Source of the DNA: Apostichopus japonicus
Taxonomy: Eukaryota; Echinodermata; Holothuroidea; Aspidochirotida; Stichopodidae
DNA length: 64,000 nt
NCBI RefSeq assembly: GCF_037975245.1
Contig: NC_092573.1
Location: 15,336,001-15,400,000 of the forward strand
Direction: 5' to 3'
The position numbers were made by a program, and so were the translations under genes. This document shows positions 22,064-34,000 of this stretch, piece after piece. The notes beneath the pieces were generated by a model. That model saw nothing but the letters and a program-made list of their open reading frames with translations, made no database searches and was not told where the DNA came from. Each line of letters starts with the position of its first letter. The first letter of the stretch is position 1.

Positions 22064-25000
22064 GTAAGTACGCTACCTAAACGTACACGGCTCTAGTCAT
22101 ATACCAGTTTTGCGAAAATAGTTCAAATAACCCAATTGTTATTATTAGACCTACAACAAAACTTTGGAAAACCCCTAAGGTTATTCCTAGGCTAACGTAT
22201 TACAACTGTAGTCCCTGAATTATTTGTCACATAATTATTTGGTTAGCACATTATTAAGATAAGACTTTCCTGATGATCATGGGTCTTGCTAAATCCTTTC
22301 ATGATCCTCCGAGAAGCCTTATTTTTGAGGTTTATGGTCAGGCAAGGAAGAAAAGTTGGTTCAAGGTAAGCTTCCCTGTGAATGGCATGGTAGCTTATTT
22401 TGGTGTAATGTTACCTTTTGCCTCTAGTTTTGCCTTTTTTTTACATTAAACATGCTAGCCTATAGCATAGTCTTCGGTACAATTATAGAATACAGGGCCA
22501 TTCATTAACTCATCCCAGCATCCGGATGCGCGGTGTGTCTGTACATGTCCGTACATGTATGACGCCCTCTAAAATTCCATCGCATATTTCATTTTGACTC
22601 CGCATCCGCGCATCCACCACTGAAGTAGTAGGAAAGGACTTTAGAAACGTTTCCTCTAGTGTTTACACGGGTCCAAAAATCTGGAACCGGGTACCCGAGG
22701 GCCGTTACCCGTCGGGTATCCGGGTACCCGGAAAAATTTGTTTACCCTCGTGTATCACGATTTTCAAGAAATTACATATTGGATGCTGTAATAAATGCAT
22801 TATATTCTCTACTGACAATGTTTTCATGTTCAAAAACGTAGGTGTAAGATAAGGTATAAAATCTCCCTCAATAATTTTTATTTGCTTCTGTTTCTTTCAT
22901 TAACTTGTTAATAAATGAATTATTTAATTTTAATTAGCATTACTACTAACATCGCACTGCCGCCACTGCTTATGCTAGCTCGTGCACGTCTATTGGATCA
23001 AACCATATAAATATCTAATTTAGCTCTTGAACAGTTTTAATACTACTACTCTCTATTATGCAGGCCCAGGGTTCGCATTAGCCGCGAGATTGCGCGATTC
23101 GCGAAATTTGATCGCATTTGGAATAAACGATTAGTAAAAAGCCACTTGCGATTACTATTTTTTAGTTATCCCGTCTATAATCCATAAACATCGCGTAAAA
23201 TTCCTTGTCAGCCTTTCCTTCTTTGAAATAAACGAATGAATAAATAATAATTTTTTTCCACATGGTAGCCTAACACCACACTAAGTCAATGAGAAATCTA
23301 GCTAAGCCTAACCATCTGTTTATCTGCTGGAGTTGTGACGCAGTTATAAGATATCCATGGAAAGCTTTCGTTATTGCTGATATCTTCGAACACATGGTAG
23401 CCTAACAACAAACTAAGTCAATGGGAAATCAGCCTAACCATCGGTTTGCATTTTTTTTTTAATCAATCACACTTTGCGTATGATTCGGGTAATAAATTAG
23501 GAACCGGGTAGTATATCGCGTCGAGCGGGCCCCTTCGTTATTGCTGTTATCTTCTACCACATTGTAGCCTAACACCACACTAAGTCAATGGGAAATCTGC
23601 CTAACCGTCGTTTTGCCAATTTTTTTTTTTTTAATCACACTTTGCTTAGGATTCGGGTAATAAATTACAGTAGGAACCGGGTAGTATCACGTCGGGCGGG
23701 TACCCGGGTACCCGGATAACCCGTGCAAACACTAGTTTCCTCATATACCACCACGTATTTCAAATACTGAAAGTCCCGCATGTACTAAGATATTCCACAT
23801 CAATAGTATGTCGTTCTTAAAAGGCATCCATACATGTATGACGCCCTCTAAAATTCCATCACATATTTCATTTTGACTCCGCATCCGCGCATCCACCATG
23901 GAAGTACTAGGAAAGGAGTTAAGAAACTTTTGACCCCGCATCTAAGCATCCGCACATCCACTCAAAAAGAAAGAACTTGGACTTAGACATTTTTTACTCA
24001 CATACGTACTGGGGTGAGACTGAGCATCCGCGCATCCAGATGCTCAGATAGAATCATCGAGTGGCCCTGTATTCTATAGTTACTCCGTCTCTTCAATGGT
24101 GTGTGAAACTAGAGATATATAATTGCTTATATTCTACAACAATACCTCAGTAGACATTAATAAGCCTTATTTGGTATAAAGCTCAGCAAATTAAAAGATA
24201 TTACATAGCCAGTCTAATTGCATATGTGCAAATCATTGCTAGCCAAATTTTTAGTTGGCATCTGTTGAGCAAACAAGTAACTGATTGATGCCTTTGTATT
24301 AGGATGAATATATTGTAGGATATAGTGCTCATAAATTTGTGTCATACAGAAAAGTTTGCTTAATTGTAAAGTCTTTAATACTTTTGAAATTGAAATAAGT
24401 CTATAAAAAATTCACTCAAAGATGACAGGGTGTTGGTGTGGGATTCTTTGTTTTGCTTTAAAGCAGGACTTAACCTTCCACCCTCCCTTTTCTTATATTT
24501 TTCATACATTAATATTCATATTCATAGCTGAGGGGAATGACATTCATGCAGAAAGGAACCAGTGGACAGGCACAAAACCACACACAACAAGCCAAACCGT
24601 TAGAAAAGAAGACATTGCCTGTGCAAGAAACCAAGGAACAACAGTGTAGCAGTCACCTGCCAGAGTCATGGAAGAATAGAGATGTGGAGGTAGCATTAAG
24701 CAATCTCCATTTATTGTCATCATTTCAATTTAAGAATGTCTAGCATTCTCCTGATAGATTACACTTGTTACAGGGCATTCTTACTGTACATGTCCTGTCA
24801 TAGGGTAGCCAGGGCTGAATACGTCGGTTTGTCCAATCGTGTGAGAAGTGATCATTATTATATACTTTTACCTTGTGTAAACCATCCCCCACTAACCCAC
24901 CAAGTTTCAGTTCAGTGCCACACGTGTTGTGATGTACAGTAGGCAGCAATTTAGTAGGCCTTGACTACCTTGTTTGCAAGAATTGTTTACAGTATTTCAT

Positions 25001-28000
25001 CACCAGGATATAACAAGAAGTGAGATCAAAATACTGTAGGACCTTGTTGCTTGAATGTCACCACAAATGTTGGAGTGGGATAATGTAATGGATTTAGTAG
25101 GATGGGCGGTACGTTTGCTTGTGAACACAAGAGAACATTACTGTTCTTTCTTGAGGTCAAAAGTTGTTTGACATCACCAGAGGTTATAGTCCAAGAATCT
25201 TGTAATACGACAACTCCCACAGTTAAGCTTGGATCTAATTCATGTTGTATGTGTAGATTCACCTTCGTGAACTTTACAAAGAAAATTAACATTATTGTGG
25301 AGGTTATAGGTCACTTAAGTTCAACAGAGGTCAAATTTTGAAAATCTGTATGTTATACAAAACTCCAAAAGTAAAGCTTGCTTGGAATTCATTCTTTCGG
25401 TCAGTAGAACTATGTTGTTATTATTGGAGGTCAAAGGTCATTTTGAGGTTAAACGGTGAAAATGCTCTCATATAAATATTTGGCAAGGAAACACTAAGTC
25501 TGTTGGTTTTGTGGTTTATGTACATATATGTAACTGCTAAGAGGTGGACACACTTCTTTGTTTGTGTGTAAAATATGTGATAAGTAACTGTTGGTCAAAT
25601 CTTGGACTTGTTGAACATTTGAATATTCATGTTTTAAGCTGCTTGATTTCTAACCTTGTTGGTTTGAAAACTTCAATAAACTAATACTGACATGTTAAAT
25701 GTCTACTTAAAAGTCAGTTATGTGTCTGATGGTTTATCTGAGTAACATTTATCCTTGTTTTCCAGTTACTTGACCAGCAATTTGAAGATGATCTGCAGAA
25801 AGCATTGATTGAGAGCAAAGTAATCCATGAAGAAAGGAAAACTGTAAGTTACATCTACAGGTGGTGTGCCTTATTAGTTATTGACAATCACAATCTCAAT
25901 TTGATTCTGATTTGCTGTGTAGGCATCTGCTATGGAAGTGTTAGGCTGTGTTACATTATATGGAGCATATCCTGATCTGCATTCAGCATTAAATCTAAAT
26001 ACAGTAATTGGAGTTTGAACCTCATCATTATCATGGACGTTTAATATGAATCTAAGAGACTGCTTCGGTCAGCTTGAGGCTTTGATAAGCCAATGAGGCA
26101 TCTTCGCGAGTTCCTGCTTGCAGGAGGATCTAAAAAACATACATACATACAAACATACATACATTAAATCTAAATAATTTGAGTTTGAACCTCCATGCAT
26201 TTACACCAGACCCTGTGTTCGGTATCAGAGTCCGTCGCTCGCCATGAACGAAATGGAATATCAACAAATTTGAAAATGTTATATCTTCCCCATGCAAAAA
26301 GATATGAAGTTGCAAGTTTCTTACCTAAAGATTAAGAACATTTTCCAGCATGTTTATTAAGCAATCAAATTCAGCCTCTGGATTATCCCTTTAACTTAAT
26401 CGTTAATAATAGTTTTGTGAAGTAGCAGAGGTATATCTGATGTATTGTGTCACTCCCGCATTGAACATTCTAACAGATCTATGTGGTTACAACCAATTAC
26501 ATGTAATTCACTGCCCAGTTATTGATAAATCCTTCCTGCTGTGATTTTGCAGGATACAAGTAATGTAATAGTGTCTTTTTTGTTTACCTTATTTGTCTCT
26601 TCTTCTGTTAAAGGTTCTTAGTGCAATTAAAGATGTTCCAGAAGAAAAAGGCGACCAGAAAGTGGAAAGCAGTAAAAAAGATAAAAAATCCCACAAGAAA
26701 GTGTCACTCCAGGAGTTTCTCTCTGCCACACCATCAAAGAATGGAGTTGGTTTGGATGAAATACTTGCAGCAGAAGAACCTCAAGTGGTGAGTTAAGGTC
26801 AACATTAACTGGCTGAAGCAGTTGCAGAGATTTAGTCTGGACTTTGCTTTGTCTGGACTTGCTAGTCTGGACTGGAAGTTGCTTTGATCCTTATACCTAG
26901 ATACCTAGTTCTTAACCTTTCTCATTTTTCTGACTCAATGGTTCATCATAAACTGTATTATCGGTTGTTAACATGTTTATTCCTCAATTCTCTGGTTGAC
27001 TGTTTTATCAAAGGTCATACCCATATTCCATTTTCTTATTTGCAGAAAATGGCAAAGCAAGGGATTCTATGATAATTATAGTTACTACAGTGGAAGTCCT
27101 TCCCCTCCTTGTATCAATAGAGGAAGTGTCCCTTTATCTTACTGTAATTAATGTTAAAGCTCAACAGTGCTTGCTTTACGGTGGATGTTACATTGCTAGA
27201 TCCAACCAGCTGCTTTTAAGAATGCAAAGATGTGTGCTCATCATAGAAAGTTCACCCAAAATCAAGCTTAAATGTAATTAGTCAGACTAGATCATCTTCT
27301 AGTGTTGGAATTGTAATCATTTATGAGAAGAGAAGTGTCAGATCTGTTTTCTTTTATCATTTTCTCAAGCAGCCTCAAGTTCCACCTAAGGAGGACACAT
27401 TCTTCAAAGATATAGAGAAAGAAGCAACAGGAATCTTCAAGAAAGATAATCAAAGAAGAAAGAGAAACAGCTCCTCTAAAGTAAGTAAACACAACATACT
27501 TTCTAAGATACTGGATATTGGCATCAGTTTCAACACAGCAAGCTTCTCTGTAATTAATCCTTGCTATTGAAAGGTTGCCTCCGGAGTTGCTCAAGTACTG
27601 TCAACTACATTTCTGACATTCCTCCTTAAAAGTTACTGATTTGTTTATATGTATTAATTGTCCAGAAAGTCAAAGGTAGCGTTCAACCGATTATATGATA
27701 ATCGGTTTTACCGATTACCAATTAGCTCATGTGACAATTGGGCCGATGCCGATTACCGATTATTTCATCATTTTCGTGGAACTGGCCTAATATATGATTA
27801 AGTGTTATGCATGATTACCAACTTCTAGGCCAATACAATCAAAGATGTTAATGAACAACTTAACGTTCCACAGTAAAGATTAATGGAGCAAATGAAGAAC
27901 ACTGTATTACACACATGGTGCGCTCTACGTTTATAACGAGGAGTCGCAATATTGCAATCCCGCCACAACGCAGCTATTGACAGTACTGTACAGACTACAG

Positions 28001-31000
28001 AAGGGAAAAAATAGTAGCCATTGGCTACGAAATGAAAAACTAGAAGTAAGGGACAGCTTTTACAACTGGTATTATTACCATTATCAGTGTTACAACTCTA
28101 ACGTAATAAAGTGAAAAGTATATCGCACAGAAATAGAATATTCTATATTTCGTTAGCTGATATCGAAATATATAATCTGATATGAAAAATAATGTGTAAA
28201 AGTAAGTTGGCCTGGCGTTTTGATCTTAGTAGGATCGAATTCGAGGAGGTTTTTAGATGCAAGAAGCGAAGTCAAAACATTTAATAATGACCTCGTCCCC
28301 CTAAGCTTATTGCGGGTATACTGTATGATTTTAACTGCCAAAACTGGATAGTATATCGAACAGCATTAGTACAAACTCACATGAGGGACTTGCAATACCG
28401 TGGTGAATCAAAAGCGCGGACAAATACAATCCTTTATGTGGAACTTAATAATCGGTTCCAAATAATCGGTAGCACAATGGATTTTGCCGATGCAAATTAT
28501 TTACCGATTGTCTGATAATCGGTCCGATGTTGATTATCTAACTGATTACTGGTCGAACACAAGTCAAAGGTATCAGAATATTTCTGTATATTACCATTTA
28601 AAAAACAGGACTTTTTTGGAATCAAGACTTGATAAGTTTAAAGATGAAATAAATTTGCGTTTGAATTGTTTTCACATATTTTCGTTGGCATGTTCAGTTG
28701 TATTATATTTAACTGGGAATTTGCTATTCCTTCTTGTTCTTCTTCATTTGTTGAAGAGTAGGACATGGTTACGATACATGTGCAAATTTATTGAACTGAA
28801 ATTATGCAACATGGTGTTTGATCCAAGCATAACAATTTTAAAAAGACAGATTGAGGTTGATGCAACAGAGAGTTGTTCTCTGTGGGAAAATAAATTAAGC
28901 AGAACATCACAAATAAACTTGAGAGACTTGAGAAACTTGAGAGACTTGATACTTTGCTCCACTCAGGCAGAAGACGAAGACGCGGGAGAATTGATTCGGA
29001 GTTTACAATTTAAAGAGGAACTCAGCCAAAAAGATGAAGAAATAACGCTGCTCAGAGAAGAACTAAAAAACCAAAAGGTAAATGTTTTAAACCAGATCTA
29101 GTGATCTATGGGGTGATACGGATAGATAGAATCAAGAGTGGTATGAATCCTTTAAGGGGTGAATTTAGGCAGAAATTAGCTTTGATATTTTATTTATATT
29201 ATGATTTATTATTAAATATAAATGTGAAAGGATTGGTTATTGGTAGAAAGCTATGGGGCTTTAATAACCTATTAAAGTTTTAAAATGGGTGATTTCCTTA
29301 CTGTCATGATATATAACTTTTGTCGCTTGTAAGGTTCATCACAAATTTCAATAGCTATTCTGTTAAGTTCATAACATTGTAGGTATGTTATTGTCAGTTC
29401 ATAGTATCTGTGCGATGAAGATTAAACGTTGCAAAGTGTTCTCCAAACCTACCATTGAAAGCAGTGGCGGAGCTAGGTGTGTTAGTTAGGGGGGGGCGAA
29501 AATGGTCTGTAGGGGCGTTTTCGACACTATCTAAGCGGAATGCCACCACAGGTTGGAGTGGAGCGTACAGAAATATTTTGAGTAAAGATACTCCCTAGAT
29601 CACCGGAAATAACCCTTTCCGGGCCTTGCTAATTTGCAGATAAACGAAGAATAAAAAGATGTCATCGCCATTTCGTCAGAAGATTACACCAACAAAATGT
29701 GACAAATGTCAATAGGTATTTGGGAGCGCAATAAAAAAGTCAATAATCGCGAATAAGTAAAAAGTGGTAAAAAGCTGAAAAGGGCGCCAGCAGTCCATTT
29801 CAGTCCATCAGGGGGGCATCCGCCCTTCTGACTGTATGGACGCTCCGCCACTGATTGAAAGGTTTTGACATTAAACAGATGACAGTGAAATATTTGTTCC
29901 AACACATTAGGATTTGCTTATTCAGTTTATTTCATACTGAAATTGAAGTTGGCATTGAATTTGGAATGTATCCTTGACACCAAATCTGTTGCTTTGTATT
30001 TATGTCAAATATTGCTCCACAAACAAAGGACTTCTTTTATTATCTTTGGAGGTTGTGAATCAAAGCTCATTACTTTCATTTTGTGAGACAGTAACTTTCT
30101 GAATTGGATTTAGCACAATATACTAAGTAAGACTATGTAAAGTGTTGTTTATATACTAATTTAATCAGGTACCATGTTAAACTCACCTGGCTGGATTCCA
30201 TTGGATATGTTTTTGTACTGTCTATTCATTGTGTTCATGAACCATGAAATGAGCACAGAAAGTTGATTGGCAGAGCTCTTTGCATTATTCATAAGTTCTG
30301 CTCCAGAGTTTACAACTACTGTTAGGCAGATTAACTACTTCCTGGATGCCCATTGCTACGTTCTTTCCTCAATGCGGACAAGATATGAGCTCCTTGTACT
30401 GTTGCTAGAGCCTAGGTAAAATCTTGGATACTACAAAAAGAAGAAAAAATAGTAATATTTGTATCTTGTTTCATTGATTTGTTCAATAATAGTGAACATT
30501 ACATGGCTAATTCTGAAATTTTAACTCAAAATATAGCATTAAATTTTGGACAATGGAGAACTAACCAATGAATAAATGTAGTTTGGGATTATAAGATTAT
30601 ATCCAATTATTGTTTCTTTTTACCTTGGCAGAATGAATTGTCACAAGTGAAGAAGAGAAACAAACAACTATGTGTTATACTTGCCCAAGGTGAAAGTAAG
30701 TAATTAGTATATGCTGCTCCTTATCAGTCTGTAGTTAGTAACTAGTGATATGTTGTATTGGAATAGAAGTATATGAACACACCAGTGTTTAGTAATAGCC
30801 ATGTGTTGTATTGGATATAAGTATATGAACACACCAGTGTTTAGTTATAGCCATGTGTTGTATTGGATTAGATGTATATGAACATACCAGTGTTTAGTGA
30901 TAGCCATGTGTTGTATTGGATAGAAGTATATGAACACACCAGTGTTTAGTTATAGCCATGTGTTGTATTGGATTAGAAGTATATGAACACACCAGTGTTT

Positions 31001-34000
31001 AGTGATAGCCATGTGTTGTATTGGAATATAAGTATATGAACACACCAGTGTTTAGTAATAGCCATGTCTTGTATTGGATAGAAGTATATGAACACACCAG
31101 TGTTTAGTAATAGCCATGTCTTGTATTGGATAGAAGTATATGAACACACCAGTGTTTAGTAATAGCCATGTGTTGTATTGGATTAGAAGTATATGAACAC
31201 ACCAGTGTTTAGTGATAGCCATGTGTTGTATTGGATAGAAGTATATGAACATACCAGTGTTTAGTGATAGCCATGTGTTGTATTGGATAGAAGTATATGA
31301 ACACACCAGTGTTTAGTTATAGCCATGTGTTGTATTGGATTAGAAGTATATGAACACACCAGTGTTTAGTGATAGCCATGTGTTGTATTGGAATAGAAGT
31401 ATATGAACACACCAGTGTTTAGTAATAGCCATGTCTTGTATTGGATAGAAGTATATGAACACACCAGTGTTTAGTAATAGCCATGTCTTGTATTGGATAG
31501 AAGTATATGAACACACCAGTGTTTAGTAATAGCCATGTGTTGTATTGGATTAGAAGTATATGAACACACCAGTGTTTAGTGATAGCCATGTGTTGTATTG
31601 GATAGAAGTATATGAACACACCAGTGTTTAGTAATAGCCATGTGTTGTATTGGATAGAAGTATATGAACACACCAGTGTTTAGTGATAGCCATGTGTTGT
31701 TTTGGATGGTAGTATATGAACACACCAGTGTTTAGTGATAGCCAATGTACTGCAGGTCTATACTCCTATACCTCATTCTTCCATTTAATATATATACGTG
31801 GCAGGCACTATATCAGGTAGTCTTCGTATAGAGGAGTAGACAGGTGGAACACCTAGAGGAGAATACAGAAGGTGGAAGGAGGGGAGGGAGGGGAGGGGGA
31901 ATGGAAGTGTTGTCTTCAGTCATGACTTGATTCGTAGTCTCCCCTTTCATAATGCAAAGATTTTTTCAATTTGGCATCCTTTTCCCCCACAGAGATGGTA
32001 AAGTGAATCATGTCAGGAAATGACTACTTAACGACTCAACCTTAGTTTAATTTAAAGTGATTTATCAGACATTTCAAAGCTGAGGCTATGATTTGGCTGC
32101 AGGCAGAAACTTTCTTTCAACTGCCTATTTATTATAGAAATGTCTGGCCTCTGTGTCTCCTGGTGTAATTACAGTGACTGTTCGTACTCTTTTGTACACT
32201 GAAAATATTTTTACCTGTTTGATAGAAAATTGACCAAATTTAGTTTGTTTCTGTGAAAGAATACAGATGTTATTGTCTAATGTCACAGTCCACAAACTTG
32301 GGGCACCCAGACGTGGGAAAACTCATCTTCGTCTTTGAGAGCTTGTTGACGTCTATAGTTGTAGCTAGCTTTCATGTATTCTGAGCATTGATTCTGACGG
32401 TTTGAGTCTGTCAGGTTGTGGACTAGTACTCATGGAAGCTCCTGGGTTGTGGGCATCACATTTTATGCACTCCTGGTGTAGATCTTGGGTTCATAATGGA
32501 ACTTCAGTATTTACCTATGGATTTTCAAACTTCTAAAGTTGAGCAATAGCCCAAAATCCATCTATTGCAGATGTGAGCTGGAAAGGAAGTTGGGTGTATG
32601 TGTGGATGGGCAGGGGGTTAGTACCCAAAGCTGATAAAAAAACACTACTTCTGCTACCGATTTTGTAACTTTCATTTATCAATTTACAAACGACAGATTC
32701 ATTTGTGTCTTTTTATGCATTTATTATTTCTTGTTTTTAGTGAAAGACAAAGCTGAAGTTCTTAGACAGCTTGAAGAGCTCACAAATGTAAAAGATGAAT
32801 TAACTCAGGAGGTAGGTGTATCCCAAATGTGTAATATTTAACTTACAGTACAGCAAAATATATTTCCTTTTATTCTGTTTTTATACACAAAGAATTGAAC
32901 AAATATCAGAGACCTATATCAAAGCAGCTAAATTATTTATTTGATAGATCTTCTGAGTATTTGATAAGTAAAATTTGACAAGAAAAATCAAAGAAATATG
33001 ATATAAATTTCCAAGGCTTTGAAAGAGACAGTATGTTTTTATATTTCCAAGGACTCTTTTAACTGTGATGTCTTCTGTACCTGAGGAAATAGCCTTAATT
33101 TCTGTTCCTGTTTGAGGTTGGAGGAACAGTTGACCCTTACTAAGTACAAATTCTTACATCCTTTTCAGTGATATTCCCAGTAGAGTTCTTCTGTGAACGT
33201 TCACAACCAAAATTTAGCCATTTAACCATTGCTGGTTTAACTTTAACAAGTCTCGTAAAGAAAAAATAAAAATAATTGCTTAAAGATGGTTTGTAGTCAG
33301 TTCATACTGTACAGTGCATGCTCCTAAAAGTTGAACTTGATCAAAATATTTGGTGATTTGTGGAATGTTAGCTACTCTCTGTTCTTCAAGGCTAAATTAA
33401 TGCTGTCATGTTTCATTATAAGTTGGAGAACATCCACCTCTGGTTTGTGCATTTGTTGAGATTGGTAGAATGGATTGTTTAGCAGTACAACAGCCAGGTT
33501 GCAAGTGGTATTGTTAATTATTCTGTATGTAAAAGTTAGTTGGCCTGACATTTCGATCCTAGCAGGATCTTCAGATGCCAAATGACAAGTAACAGTAACA
33601 GAAGGGACAAAAACACGCACAGAATACAGACAGGTTAATGAGCACAGTGAACATAAAGAGATAGATGTAAGGGGATTAGTAGACAAGGGATGGAGAGAAG
33701 AAAGAAAGAAACCAACAGGGAGAAGATAGGAGGTAGGAGATAGACAGTAGAGGGACACAGAGAGGATTAAGGGAAGGGAGTAGGGAATAAATAGAGAAGG
33801 ACAAAGAATGTCAAAGAAGGTAGAATGAAACATTTTAATGGTTTAGAGAAGGTCCTTGAGAAGTAAGTATATTGCAATTAAAGTTCATGAGAGGTTCTAA
33901 CCTAAGTGTAATTTCATACAAACCTTGCAGCTTTTCTTCACTTTATTGAGAGCATGTTATAAGAAATGTTTGGAGGCAAGTTCAAAGCTAGGTGGGGTCT

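Noticed and set aside
28484-28966. N-terminal extension of the open frame that contains GKAP1 exon 6
   Set aside because: It lies in the hAT-type element and intron 5. The strong acceptor at 28966 and the phase of exon 5 place the exon start at 28967.
33372-33833. 153-codon minus-strand frame rich in Ser, Leu and Pro
   Set aside because: Comes from a purine-rich stretch in GKAP1 intron 8 (33600-33830); no domain, and antisense to an intron.
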